Notes: a model not told the origin generated them from the letters alone. Positions 49,504 to 62,600 are shown, counted from the first letter of the stretch. The stretch: 64,000 nt of DNA from Rhynchosporium graminicola (GCA_900074885.1 FJUW01000002.1:372001-436000), one strand, 5' to 3'. Program-made: numbers and translations.

Positions 49504-52500
49504 AGGGCCACATTCTTTGGTATCCGGATCAAATGCATATATATATGTATATAGCCGAGACTCGTGTAACTACCTATCTTCGTAAACACAAGTCTCGTGT
49601 TTTGATACCCTGATTTTGTTTTTTCGGGCGTTAAGTTGTTGGATTAGTAGATCTATAGACCTGGCAGCGTTGCCATCATTCATATTTAGTTTTCGTAAAA
49701 GTCTCAAGTTATCTGTGAACCTATGGCAGTGAATTGTTGTTCTCCGCCAAATAAACAATCTCAGTCTCGGAGGTATGAGAGTCTCGGTTTCCACTCAATT
49801 ACACGGCTTACCGGGATTAGGAAGAGGTTACCCGACTATTAGCTCTTCGTTATAGTATTATTGTTTGTTGTTTGGGGAAGAGCTTACCAGGAAAAGCAGG
49901 ACTGAGACCATGTTCGCTTTATCCGTCTAAGCAAAATGACGGCCATATTTATTATACCATGACGCATGCAGATCGAGGATTCAGAGCGCGCTTCGCGAAT
50001 ATTGCATTCCTGAGCATATTACCTGCAGGAGGCGAATGAAACAGAAACTTTCTTGAAAGAGCTGGCAGCGCGAACGACAGCCGTTGAGTCAAGAGTCAAA
50101 AGAAAGCAGTTGCGCCGCTTGTGTTGAATCAGAGAGATTGCGGTATTTTTCTTTTGAACTACAATGTAGCACTAACGAAATGCAAGATCGCTTGCGGGAC
50201 TTCAAAGACACGACTTGACTCTGGGCAGCTAGCTGTTGAAGTTTTCTCCTTCATCCAAGTCCGTAGAAATAGTGACTCTCTGTTTGAATTGTGTAGGAAG
50301 GAGCAATGGAAGGGATGATTGAAAGTCGTGCATCTGCAAGTATGGATTTCCATCTCATCTCAACATCTCGAACATGGTAAATCGAGGTAATCAAAGACGT
50401 AAACGAAAAAAATTGTTTACCAAGACCTAATTCATATTCTCCGCGTCGGCACCGGGTACTTCGCTTAATCTTCCGTTCTTGTTTCGAGACTCTCGATAGC
50501 TCAGATCTCACATCCTCCTGCTCAGATATTCGGGCCGTGCGGTGCAGAGGGCGTGCGCGAAACAAGGAATTATTAATTTCTACTGTTTCAACGAGAGGTA
50601 ACTGGTGGCAATGTCGCGCCACTAAGAATTCATCAACGATATTCGCTTGGCGCATCTGGTATCAAGCAGGGAAAGTCTAGGAAAAACAAACATAGTGTTA
50701 GTATCTGGACATATGATCGAGCAAACACACAGAGAGAATTCAGGAAGTGACCCATGAAACCGGACCCGATTTCAAAAGGGAATAAATGCACCGATTAAAC
50801 AGAAAGGAAAGCTTGGATACTGTAGCAAAGTATTGACTGGCTCAGTAGGCGGTCAGATGAAGTGAACCCTTGTCTCGCTCGAGTGACACTCATCTCCGAA
50901 GATACCTACCTACCCTGACAAGGTCGGTTCCGCAGTTGACGACAACCCGACAACACGAGGAGATGCAGGATAGAGATAGAGATGTAAGGAAAAAGCAATA
51001 TGAGAGAGGGGCTTGCAATTGCGTTGACGTTTTCGTGCTACAGGAACAGGCATGGAAATATACAAGAGAGGGGTTGTCGATTGCTATTTTTGCTTTTGCA
51101 GGCAACTGCAGGACTGAGTTTTGGACGTCTGTCTAGCTGGTCGGGCTATTATTGTTTCGGGGCCTGCGTTCGCTGATGCAGCGCAGCGCAACGCCTGGAA
51201 GCGTACTGTTGTACTACGTTTGCAAAAGCGGGGAAAGTTGCGATGCAAGTGTCAAACGGAGGACCTTGCGCGCTGGAATAAATACATAGGCTATGCCTTG
51301 GATGAGGTACGAACATGCAATAATAGTGATGGCATAATGGTGCATGACCGATCTATGAGTGGTTCTCAAATGCACGAGTGGTGCGTGCGGACGAGTTGTG
51401 TTTATTTGCCTTCAAGAGATTACGCATGAACGGCCTTTAATGAGGCATGATCTATCTATACTGGCTTGGTTACGATGTAGCTGCCATTCTTTTTTGAATT
51501 ACCGTAGGCTATACATACCTAGGTTGGAAAGGATCACTTGGTAGGGTGTAATGATGATCTAGAAGTTTGATATCGGACATGAGATGAACTCAACGCAACA
51601 TTGGGCTTTTCGCTTTTGGCCAACAGTATGACTTGAAAGCTAGTTGATGAAATTGAAGCTAGCGGAATGACATATTAGGAAGAGATGAAGTACTAGAGCT
51701 TCATCAGCTATGTTCCATCTGCCCAGATAGAGCGAACATCTGATACTCGGGATGAAGTTGGATGCTTGATCCAAACATACGGACAATCTTTATTTATGTA
51801 ACCAGAGTTGAAGAAGGTCTCGGCATCTGCTATTGGTAGATTGGCGAGCTGTTATTTATACTTCATGAACCAGGCTTGAAGCTTCCCGCAACTGCATGGT
51901 TTCCACGCTGATTTCATTTCATTTAGACTTCCGAGCTGCAGCGCTAAACTCTTTAAAGTAGAGCCGTACATCAAGCAAGCTGTGCAATTCCACGAGAAGC
52001 CAATGATGAGCTGAAAAAGGCCCCGGAAGGTTTCTTGGGATGCGGCAGAGAGCAGGGAAGAGTAAGAGAGGTATGAGTGGTGTGATTGGTGGTGGTGGTA
52101 GCTCGAGGAAGTTCAGGTCTCAGATACTCACTGTAACTTTCTGTCAGATTTATGTAGGTAAGGATTTATGTAGGTAAGGTATGTTTCTTCCGCCTGCATA
52201 TTATTGTGCTGTAGGTACAGCACTCTCCCTGCAAATTGTTGCAGATGTGATGGAAGTATATAGCAATACAAGTAAAAGGAAAAGTCTCGCACAACAAGAT
52301 AAAATGGAGTGTCTTTGCCTTGCCTGGCGATGTCATGCAGCACATCGCCATTTTACTACCATCATCAGCTAGTTGATAGGCATACAGCAGCAGTACCTAG
52401 GTTGTGCACTTACTACCTCACAGCCTTTTCTGCACTTGTAGGCTCTCAAACCAATTACCGTCCTCTTCTCCAACGAACCCGAAACCTTTCATTTTCCCAA

Positions 52501-53348
52501 TCTTGCCGCGCTGCTGTATTCTGTAACATAGGTAGATGAAGTGAGCAAGACCAGCCCCAGCCTCAGTCCCTGCATCGTGCGTGCGTGCGTTACGTGCACC
52601 GGCCGCTCTCCTATTGCGGTGCTGTGCGCGCGTGGGTGAGTTGGAGTAAGTACGTGTGTGTGGTGTAGTGTGGTGTTTGAAGTGCGTGAAGGAGCAGGCC
52701 GAGAGACTCAATGTTGTTTGAAATGGCAGATCAGTGACTCTCAACTGCTTTGCGTGAAGATGGGACTCTGTGGTTTATCTCGAGCTCGCCTCGTCTCGCC
52801 CCGTCTCCCGAGTCCCGCCAGAGAAGCGACGGCTGGAAGTGGAGGCAAATATTACCAAAAGTAAATGGTATCAAATCCAGACCCCTGCAAATGCAGCTTC
52901 AACCAACCTCCTTCCCTCCCTTCGATCCACCCTCCTTCCTTCCCTGCCTGTCCCCCAACCAAGAAGTTCCCATCCGCCATCTCTTCCCATCAGGTCGAAT
53001 CTGTACCCCCCAGGCCAGACAGAAGCTGATCGACAGCCCGACCGACCGACCGCCTCGACTCGATTCGTTCACGACACTCGTTCACCAACCCAGTCCCCCT
53101 CAAGTCACTCGTTTGAACTTCAATTCGTCTCCTGAGCGTCACTGCCAAGTGCCCCTCGTGGATTTTTTTGGTTAGGAACAGAAAGGAAAGAAAGGGAAGA
53201 CCGATAGTCAATGTTCACGACGCTACTACGAAGGTGGAGAAAGGATAGACCCGAACAACAAGACTGGACCATCACATAGGAGAGCATCAGATCACAAGCA
53301 GCGCGTGAATGTGGTGAACAACAGGCAGACTACCAGCGAGACCGAAAT
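49504..53348. other. 3.8-kb region without a supported gene
   Basis: It lies between the GUA1 stop and the start of the membrane SH3 gene, both plus strand. The right part (about 52560-53340) is a GT-rich then CT-rich stretch, typical of a long fungal promoter/leader. ORFs up to 134 codons (minus 50251-50655; plus 51121-51429) show no domain or splice continuation. A 16-nt direct repeat is at 52147. A long non-coding RNA or a fast-evolving small gene cannot be excluded. Confidence 0.4.
52147..52178. repeat. Two tandem 16-nt copies
   Basis: GATTTATGTAGGTAAG is repeated twice exactly with no spacer. Confidence 0.9.
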
Positions 53349-55460
53349 ATGTGGGAGAATACCGAGGAGGAGGGCCACGACAGCACCATCCAACTTTCAC
53401 AGCCGAGCCATGCAATGTTCGATATGATCGCGGGGAATATATCGTCATTAGAACAATCGCGAGGATCAGTAATGCCAGCGCTGTCGAGAGGAGGCAGAGC
53501 GACCGGTTCCAGCAAACGAAAACAGCAGTCAATCGGCTTCAACACCAAGACCGTCTTGCTGGGAGCTCTGGCAGCAGTACCGGGCGCAATGGCTCAGAAT
53601 TGTATATCATTGGCTGGCTCGACCCAATGTCCAGCGTTCAGTTCAGCGTCCATATCGACTGACAGTACTCTCGTCGGGTATTTGTACGTAGCGCAGCTCA
53701 CTCGAGGGATCAGACCATGGCTAACGGTTATTCCACAGTCCGTTTCTCCAATTTGTCTCGAGCACCTCAACATTCGACGAACAGTTACGTGCTTACTTAT
53801 CCACAAGCTACGTGCAGCAGAAGTATGACCATCTCCCGTGCACAATTCCACTCCTTGTTGAACACACCTAACGCAATATGCAGGTACCAGACACTTCTCG
53901 GTTGTGGTAACATTAATCTCGCAAACACGACCGACCTTTATGCCCGTTTCACGACCTCGGTAATATGCAATGCAATAATTCAGAACTCTATAACGCCGTG
54001 TGGACTCACAACAGGTGCTGCTCGGCCCGTCTGCGCGAACACATGTGTGAGTATTCCAGGCGATCAAGAATCCTATACATACTTACAACAACCAGGCCCA
54101 GAACGCAGAGAGCGAGGCAATCATTATTGCTAACAATGATCTATGTACAAATCCTGGCGCTAATTCCGAGGCCCAAATTCGAGCTGATTTCACTAATTGC
54201 GCTCTGCCATCCCAATCTTTAACCGCCTCTTGTATCGATGGCTCAGCCAACGAAGCAAATAATTGTGGATTCGGGAACAGCACCATAGGTCTGTGTCAGT
54301 ACTGTTCATCTCAGGGGCAGAACAGTACCGAGACGTGCTGTTACAACTCTCGAGCAGAGGAAAGATGTGCTGGGGTTGTCCTTCCAACCATCACTGGATA
54401 TATGACCTTCACTACTAGTACACCAACTTCTACAGCAACATCGTCAACAACTCCCTCAGCGTCTGTAACATCTGCTCCACCCAAGAACAACTCAAACGAT
54501 GGACTTTCGGGAGGTGCTATCGCAGGAATCGTGATTGGTGCAGTGGCTGGAGTTGCCATCTTGGCTGGTTTAATCTTATTGCTTGTCTTATGCCTCCGCC
54601 GCAGAAGAGGGAATCAAAATGGCAGCGTTTTCAACCAAGCCAGTCCACCCAGGAAAATACCAAGTACAGGAATGGCCTACAATCCAGTCGGTGCAAACGC
54701 GACTACTTCTGAAGGATATGAAGTACTACCGGGAGGACGTATCGCGCGTATGTCAGCTCTGGAAGGCCACTCTGCAGTCCCTTCTCATGGTAAGATGGGT
54801 ATCGTTGGAGCTGGAGGCGCAGCTGCTGGACCCGCGGCTGGCTATGCAGCCGGAGTAAGAAAACACGACCAATCATCTTCGGATGAATACAGTCCAGTAT
54901 CAAACTCCACTGGAGCAGCTGGAGTACTCAGGCCGCCGCCAACGTCACGACGAGGAGGTTCTCTATCGAGCAATTCAGTCCTGGGAATGGAAGATACGCA
55001 GTCGCCTGTATCTGGAAGTGGTGGAGATATGTCATCACCTCTAGGTGTTGCCAGCCAACAGTCTGAGCAGTTGCCATTCTTCAAGGACTACTATTCACAA
55101 GATGAAATTCACCCAGGTGATAAAGTGGCAACGCTTTGGGCGTATCAGCCAAGAGCAAGTGATGAGTTCTCCCTGGAGCGAGGCGATATGCTTAAAGTGG
55201 TCGGTATTTGGGATGATGGTTGGGCAACAGGTATTCTGATCGATGAACAAGCGGACGAGTGGGATGCAAAGAGGCACGCTCAGCGTGACAGCGGTGTATC
55301 GAATACGTCCGGTCGGAGAGATGAATCACCAGCTGCAACCGGTGAGATCAAAGCGTTCCCCTTGGTATGCGTCTGTCTGCCAGACCACTGGAGGAAGACG
55401 ATAGAAGGCGATGGTTCGACAGAGACCGGATCCAGCGCCCCTACCGGCTTGAATAAGTAA
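53349..55460 (+). CDS. Single-pass membrane protein with Cys-rich ectodomain and cytosolic SH3 domain (Fus1-like layout)
   Basis: Four exons (53349-53683, 53739-53822, 53884-54046, 54096-55460) encode 648 aa. A hydrophobic segment near residues 67-80 (TKTVLLGALAAVPGAMAQ) is a likely signal peptide with cleavage before QNC; an internal Met (53472) may be the true start. The ectodomain holds many Cys (LLGCGN, ITPCGL, NTC, ETCCYN, CQYC) and N-glycosylation sites. A Thr/Ser-rich stalk precedes the transmembrane helix, GGAIAGIVIGAVAGVAILAG and the following Leu run, ended by RRRR. The ~290-residue tail is Ser/Gly/Ala-rich and contains an SH3 domain (ATLWAYQPRASDEFSLERGD, then DDGWATGIL). The layout is that of yeast Fus1 and related fungal sensors at growth or fusion sites. 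The function is inferred from layout only. Confidence 0.88.
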
Positions 55461-56706
55461 ACCTACCGTCGCACTTTTTCCTGATTTCTATGGCTTCATG
55501 ACGGTGTGCTGCGTTTTGGATTGGCGTTCACGGTTCTTGGTTATCCAACTTCATTCTCATGAGCACAATGTACACCTCAAGACGTGCCCCACGGCAGTCT
55601 GAACCTACAGACCACAACAACAATAACTCGACTGACTGTCTTGAAACGCTTTGCGGCTCGCACACTTTACGGTCCTACGACATAGTTGCTTGTACACAGA
55701 TTTCCATTATTCTGTACGCCTGTTACGTACGTTAATCTTGACCTACATTACTGCATAGCACTTGCATTCAACTTCGTCAATCGAGCATAAGTTCGCCATA
55801 CGCTCTCACCACATCATTAACACGAAGGACACACGCACTCTGGCTCACAAGTCGTCTGGGTCAGCAGTATTCCGACTTAATACCATCCATTCGCGACGAG
55901 GAACGCGACTTTTGCTTGCTACGGAGGATCATTTTCCCATTTTTTCTATATACCCAGACTCTTGTATTGACGTTTACTGGATTCAACTATTGCAGAGGCG
56001 GCCTCTTTTTATGCAGAAGAGCATGGAGAAGGGACTCATTTTTGAGCATGTTTATTGGACTCGTGCGAATTGGTTATTATTTATATGGCGTGGTGGGCTA
56101 TCATGTGCTACGCTGTGCTATTGTTGATAGATGGTGATTGTGAATGTGGATAATGGTGAGGCTGGGGCTGGGGGAGATGAGACGTTAGCACTGTGTCTTT
56201 TTTGTGTGGGGGACAGTATAGATAGAGATGGACTGTGCCTAGACTGGATAGGAAGGGTTGCTTAGGCTGGGATAGAAGAGGAATGCAGGTATAAAATATA
56301 TGTACAGACTCTTTTTATGTGATCGTCATTTGTTCCACCTTCGCCGCGCTAAAAGGTAGACAGACTGTGAAATGAAATTGATCCGTTTCGATTTGGCTTG
56401 AAAAAGACTATCTCACGAGTGTATATATATATATATCATTGCGAAAATGCTTCCCCTAGACAGACTCTGTGGATGCTGTTATCCCTACCCTTTACGTGTT
56501 GCCATTCGCTTACTACCAAGGTAGTCAGTAAGCAAAACAAAAACTCAAGTCGCAACACAATCAATACATTAGCTCTATGCCATCTATAATCTATAATCTA
56601 TAATTCTATACTCTATGTACATCCCAACCCCCTCCCCTCATGCCATTTCTTACTAGACTTTCCTTCGAACCTCATGTAAGTCCAAAGCTTGTCCCTCTAT
56701 TTATAT
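55461..56706. other. Convergent 1.2-kb spacer
   Basis: It lies between the stops of the SH3 gene and the HAD phosphatase gene. ORFs of 60-120 codons look random; a short TA-dinucleotide run is near 56422. No gene is seen. Confidence 0.35.
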
Positions 56707-57661
56707 CTATTTCACAGTGGGTTCATTCTCACTCGCGTTTTTCTTATACTCCGCAAGTCCAGAGGCGGATAATTCCTGCACTGTCGTCGTGCCAGCGACG
56801 ACTTTCTTCACGTCGGCGAGGATCGTGGACCAATCTTCGAAAACGGTGAAAGGTACGGATTCGCGGACGCAGTAGGTTATTAGATCTGTGTTTTTGTTTT
56901 GTGTTAATGTGGAGTTGTTCTAAGCGAAATTTGAAATAATAGAGATGAAGATGGTAGGTGAGAGGAGGCATACCATGTCCCTTTTTCGCGAATAGTAAAT
57001 TCGTTTCCTTCGCAGCAGAGAGATCTGAGACGCCGTCGCCAGCGTAGAACATTATTGGTCGTGAGCTGTCTGGGAGTTGACCGTATGGTCTAATTTCGAG
57101 GGATTTGTCGTGGCCGAAATGACTAAATTCAACGTCACTTCCAAGTCCAGATGTTCCCATTTCTTTCTTTCGGAAAACAATTTACCTATCATCATGAAAC
57201 GCGATCTGCCATCCCGCTTCTTCATTTATATTCTTTCCTTCTCTCGGCGCAACATCATTACTAACAATCTGAATCTCATCCGCCTCCTTTCCAACAAGAT
57301 GGGTCAACAAAGCCCTTATGATCGGTTCCATCCCACTACTCAGCACCACCACCGGCATATTGATACTCCTCGCCCATCCAAAAAACTCCTTGAACCCAAC
57401 ATCGAGTTTGATGTTCTCAAGTAGGATTTTAATACATTGGTCGTAGGGTGTTGTGACCGAGTCCATCATGTCTTGGAAAGAGGAGCGGAAGCTCAAGCGG
57501 TCGTGGAGGACGTCTTGGTTTCCTTGCTTGCGGAGAGCTTGACCATAGCCTAGGTTGTCGGTTAGGAAGTCGTTGGAGTCACGTTGTGTTATGGTGCCGT
57601 CGAAGTCTGTAAAGAAGATGTATGAGGGGGAGGTGGCCATGGCGGGGAGTTTGGAGGCCAT
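56707..57661 (-). CDS. HAD-superfamily phosphatase (phosphoserine-phosphatase-like, YNL010W type)
   Basis: Three exons (57186-57661, 56974-57122, 56707-56885) encode 267 aa. HAD motif I is FFTDFDGTIT with both catalytic Asp (near residues 18-20), motif II is VVVLSSGM near 105, and motif IV is FYAGDGVSDLSAAKE near 182. The cap region holds DNLGYGQALRK and the DSVTTPYDQCIKILL helix. This is the fungal group of small-molecule phosphatases related to phosphoserine phosphatase and the diketo-methylthiopentane-phosphate phosphatase family. Yeast members act on unknown small phosphates, so the substrate is left open. The start could be Met8 (MATSPSYIFF) instead of Met1. It is divergent from SHE9 across 559 bp. 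Confidence 0.88.
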
Positions 57662-58220
57662 CTTCTGGGATTGGAACTTGGTTGTTCGTTGGATATCTTA
57701 ATGTAACTGGTGTTAGCTCTGGAAACGGCGCGTATGATGTAAAGAAGGAAGGATAAGTGTTTTATTGTGTTAGCTTGAGCTGAGGAGATTTGGTGTGAGT
57801 GGTATGTGTTGAGCGTGGCAGTATTATATTTCTTGAATCTGACGTCGAGTTCTACTGGGGATCTGAAGATACTTTGTACTGACCTATGGGAGGGGAGAGA
57901 GATGAAGCTTAGGAGAGTGCTCAATTGTGAAACAAGAGAGAATGAAGTATATGATCCGGCCAAGGAGAAAATCCAGTCTTACGAGTGAGTGTAGATCGTC
58001 GTTGAGTAGGACACATTAGATGGTGGGGGTGAGATGGACCCTTCCTTCAGTTTGGCGGGGGGCTCGGCGGTGAGAAGCGAGCTCGATCATCTCAGAATTT
58101 CGAAGAGCTAGAGCTTCAGCCTCAGAAAAAAGGTCGCCCATCTGAGTAGCTTTACTGCAACACATCTCTCTGCCGCCCACCCACGATCACCATTACAATT
58201 CGAGGAGAGGGACGCCGGCC
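57662..58220. other. Divergent spacer HAD phosphatase / SHE9
   Basis: 559 bp between two divergent starts. A short AAAAAAGG run and CCCACC-rich sequence precede SHE9. No ORF is convincing. Confidence 0.35.
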
Positions 58221-59543
58221 ATGCAGCCACTGGCTCGATTCGTCCCAAGGCTATTCTTCGACTCACTTGTGTCTTCCACAGCCAGGCATTCCCTTCAAAT
58301 ACCTAGTCGATCTTCGCTGCGCCCGTCCATTTGTTTACAATGTAGAATCCGAACACAAGCACGGCATTTTGCCGATTCTCCCAAATCACATCCGCCCTCA
58401 AATGCTTCGCCTTCGGGTGTATCCAATCTCGATCCCTCTACTCCATCGTCCTTCCCAGCATCAGGGAATGCACAAGCAACACCCCCACCAGATGATGAGC
58501 CAAACAATCTTCCCTCCGCAGAAGAGGGCCGCAGAATGGCCGTCACGAAACGATTCTCCCACCTGATGGACCACTTACAAGGCAATATATTCATCGCATC
58601 CCAACGAATCAACGATTTGACAGGCTACTCCGGAATCGAAGCCTTGAAAGAACGCATTACACTCCTCGAGAAACAAGTAACCGAAGCCCAGGATGCAGTC
58701 CGCTCATCGCGCCTGATATACAAAACCACCGTCGCGGACCGCGCAGCCACGCAGAGAGAAGTTACCGGCCTCTTAGCGCGCAAGGATAGCTGGACGCCGA
58801 TTGATCTCGAGCGCTTCACGGCGCTGTATAGAATGGATCATACGAACGAGCAGGCGGTGCAGGAATCTGCTACAAAGTTGGCCGATGCGGAGAGGGAAGC
58901 TGAACATGCCGCTAGTAAACTCAGTAGTAGTATCTTGAGCCGGTATCACGAGGAACAGATATGGAGCGATAAGATTAGACGTATGAGTACGTGGGGAACA
59001 TGGGGTCTGATGGGAGTTAACGTGTTGCTTTTTCTGGTGTTTCAATTTGGCTTTGAGCCGTGGAGGAGGGCGAGGTTGGTCCGTGGGTTTGAGGAGAAGG
59101 TTAGAGAGGCGCTGGAGAAGGAGGGTATTACTGCACAGGGAAGGAGTCAGGATATGAGCAAGTTGGCAGATGTGGGCGTGATAGCTGGAGGAATCCAAGA
59201 GCTGGAGGAAGAGACAGAAAGTGGACCAGCATCGAATTCAAACCCCACAGTTGAAGCAGCCGAAGCAAGTGTACAAGGCGAACAGGAACAGGATACCGAA
59301 GTTGAGCCACAGGAATCAGCACCGGTCGAGCCAGAAAATGTGCACGTACCGACAGAGCTTATGAAGCTCAGGACACGAACCGCAAACTGGGCTCACAAGG
59401 CCCAAACCACGTTCGAGGACCTATTCAGCAACAGACTCATCCAAATGCGCAAGCAGGATGTCACTCTGATTGCATTAGAAGGTGCCGCCACAGGCGCAGC
59501 GGTCGTCATAATCGCCGCCAAATTTCTATTTCGATCATCTTAG
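58221..59543 (+). CDS. SHE9: Sensitive to high expression protein 9 homolog (She9/Mdm33), mitochondrial inner membrane
   Basis: Intronless 440-aa protein. The first ~50 residues are Arg/Ser-rich (RFVPRLFFDSL; CLQCRIRTQARHFAD), a mitochondrial presequence. A Pro/Ser-rich linker follows. The conserved body starts at about 105 (AVTKRFSHLMDHLQGNIFIA) with long coiled coils (LKERITLLEKQVTEAQDAVR), GLLARKDSWTPIDLERFTAL and RYHEEQIWSDKIRRMSTWGT. A transmembrane segment is near 260-280 (GLMGVNVLLFLVFQF) and a second at the C-terminus (ALEGAATGAAVVIIAAKF). She9/Mdm33 faces the matrix and its loss gives ring-shaped mitochondria in yeast, so it affects inner-membrane shape or fission. Together with Mdv1, this gives two mitochondrial morphology genes in the window, although they are 13 kb apart. 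Confidence 0.95.
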   Translation: MQPLARFVPRLFFDSLVSSTARHSLQIPSRSSLRPSICLQCRIRTQARHFADSPKSHPPSNASPSGVSNLDPSTPSSFPASGNAQATPPPDDEPNNLPSAEEGRRMAVTKRFSHLMDHLQGNIFIASQRINDLTGYSGIEALKERITLLEKQVTEAQDAVRSSRLIYKTTVADRAATQREVTGLLARKDSWTPIDLERFTALYRMDHTNEQAVQESATKLADAEREAEHAASKLSSSILSRYHEEQIWSDKIRRMSTWGTWGLMGVNVLLFLVFQFGFEPWRRARLVRGFEEKVREALEKEGITAQGRSQDMSKLADVGVIAGGIQELEEETESGPASNSNPTVEAAEASVQGEQEQDTEVEPQESAPVEPENVHVPTELMKLRTRTANWAHKAQTTFEDLFSNRLIQMRKQDVTLIALEGAATGAAVVIIAAKFLFRSS

Positions 59544-59640
59544 ACCGGACTATGTACAATACGGTTTGTATCAAGATAAGTTTTGTAACATAAGAATACC
59601 CAGTCATATTAGACATTCAAACTGTATATTTTACTCTCTT

Positions 59641-62600
59641 CTAGTATGCACCAAGCCTCTTGCTATACGCTGGCCGAGGTACCATTTCTGGACGGTCCAT
59701 GGATGTCCATACCGGTGTACCAGCTTTCAGAGCGAACTCTGTCAAGTGCGCTCCAGTGGCTTGCTGTGCCCAAAGTTCGATAGCAAGCCAATTCTGACCA
59801 TGGTAATTCAGTACCCCTGATGTCTGTCAGTATCAAGTCAAGATATCCTCTCCATGATCAACATACCTTCCGGAACAGCAAAATCCGTCTGTGGCCCAAT
59901 ATTATTAACATACTTTCCAAACTGGTATCCATTAACCCAAAGCTGCGCTCTATAATTCGCCACAGCACCATTAATTGTCGTGTTCCCGAAGCTAAAACTT
60001 AGCGGCACATCATAACGGTCCGGTAAATCTAGATCAAAACTAGCTTGGTAAAAAGCTATTCCTGCTTCCTTGGTCCCATTCAATGGCGATCCAGCAGCCC
60101 AATTCCGATTGGGCGGATATGGCTGCGTGAAGCCTTGTCTCTCGGCATATAAACCACCTTCGTTCAGCGGACCACGGGCTTTATCTATGTACGATTCGCC
60201 GCCGAGATTACCTGTGAGCTTCCAGGTAATGTCGTTTTGAGCGTGGCCTGCCAGTTGGTAGTTGAAAATCCCGCGAGGCGTTTTCATGACATCGCCGCCG
60301 ACGTAAAAGTTCTCGTCCAGGCCATTATTGTCGATCACGACTGTGAACACGTACTTCTGTCCTGCGTTGAGGTTAGGAAGTGTGTATATGCTGTTGTAGT
60401 TGGCATCTTTGTCGATGCCGGCCCATGATCCGATGTAGGTTGAGTCAAGCCAGACGGATGAACCGAATGCGGAACCGCCTTGGGTACGGATCATGAAGGA
60501 ACTTTCGTTCCCTGTGGCCGTAAAGTGGCCGCGGTAGATGAGAACTCCCGCGTGATATCCGTAGTCGCTGCTGAATAGCGAGGTTGGGGTTTGTAATTTG
60601 AAAAAATTATTGGTGGTCGTCTGGTTGGCTTTGGTCCATGCGGAATCATCGTATGTAGACTTGATCTCTGGAAGATTATCGAGGTATTTCCAGCTCAAAG
60701 AAGGAAGGTTGGGAAGGTTCAGTTTGGGCGCGCTGTACTGGAGTGTAGATGACCATTCTCCTGTTACAGAATCGACTTTGTAGTCTAGCTTGGCACCGTT
60801 AAAGTGTAGTGAGTTCAGGCCTGCTGGAGCGCCGAGGACTTTGATTGGAACGGTGGCGTTGAGATCTCCGGCGATGTGTAGAGCTTTATTATTGATGTAG
60901 ACTGATCGCACGAGATAGCCTGCTTCAACAATGACTGAAGTTGTGTTGCCAATGTTTGCTGAGCTGGAATATGTCAGTTGTATGATTCAGGTATGATTCA
61001 GGAATAGCCTGAGCAACCGAGGACTTACTAGGCTCCCCATTTATCTTCTCGCACGAAGTCAGGAACCCAATAGTTGTATGCCGAATTACGATCCAAAATG
61101 TAAACAAAAGTGTTTCCGACTTGAACCACACGGCGAGTTGTCGAAGTCTTCCAATTGAGTACAGTCGAGCCATTGATACTCTTAGTGGTAACATCAGCAC
61201 CCTCAACGATTTTTGCAGAACTGTCGGTAATCACAGCAAGCTCATGTTGCTCTCCCGGTCCACCATAAACGACAAGCACAGTCTTCCCGCCGAATATCTT
61301 CCAAGTAAAGATTTCTGCAGAAGAATACAACAGCGTCGTCCCCCCAAGATCGTAATCAGTGACATGCCATTTCGAATCCCGACCACTGAGAGTCAAACTC
61401 CCATTAAGTTGCGGAATCGTCAAGGCTCCCTTACTGGTCGTGACAATTAATTTGTAAGTAGTTGCTGTAGTCGTTCGGTAGTCGGAGTGTCTGACGATGT
61501 AGAAATTCGTTGCTGAGTCATTACCAAGAAGAGGAGTGGTGAAGATACTGCTTGAATCGGTGTATTTCCTGGTGGTTCCAGTACCTACACCTGAGGTGAG
61601 GTATGCTGGGGAGACTTTGAGGAAGTTGGCTTGGAGCTTCAGCTCGCTGTACTTTTCCCTGTCTATTTCTCGATTCTCCCTGATGCTGGAGCCGTAATCG
61701 TATGAAGTATATCCACCGGGATGTCCAAGGTTCCCCCAATTAGTTCCACCAACTAATCAAGTCAGTATATGAACAACCCGCGAAAAGGTGGATGATACGT
61801 ACATATCATGTAGAGATTCAGTATGGCGACTCCTGACGCAAAGTCATTCTTGTAGAAGACACGCTCAAACTCATTGTTTAGAAGAATTGAGCACTTTTCA
61901 AACCCCTGATTGATTTTAGAGACCTTTGATTTCTGATTGCAATTATGAGTGTCAACATACCGGTCCTCCCCATGGATCAAAAGCGCCAGCCTGAAATTCG
62001 ACCAGAGCATAAGGTGTGCTTGGACTCTGTTGCTGGTGTAAAGCATGGAAGTTGGTCGGCAAATTATTGGCTGGCCAAGTGGTTGGGTTCGCACAGTCAA
62101 ATCCAAGTGGGTAGTTGTCATGGCCATAGATGTCAACATTGCCCTCCTTGGAGCCATTTACCGAATATCCTGGTGCAAAGTATCCTTTTGGTGCTATAAA
62201 ATTTCAACAAGACTTTCGAATCGTCTGATTTCGAAGGCTCGCTTACAAACATCATTGTTGATAACTAGGTAGCGGGGAAGTTAGCAATGACCGCATCAAG
62301 ACTCTTTAAAGAAAAGGATAAGACATGTCTCAAGATTGACTTGTGGCATTCACAAAAAGGATCTCTGAGCTCCCTCTTTAACTTACACGGAACAGTGATC
62401 CCAGCATCTCTAAGCTGCTTCTTCACATAGGCAAAGTAAATGGGGTCTGGAAATCGTTCCTTAAATTCAGCGATGGGGTTAGTGTACTCGTTCTCAGGTT
62501 GCACAAGAATGACCGGACCACCATTAGTAATCTGTGCTTTAGCAATAGCTGCTCCAATACCCGCCATATAGTTATCTGTAGCAGCCAAAAAGTCCGGAGC

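Noticed and set aside
50251..50655. 134-codon minus-strand ORF in the 49.5-53.3 kb gap
   Set aside because: No domain, signal or splice-linked partner; length is within chance for this amount of non-coding DNA.
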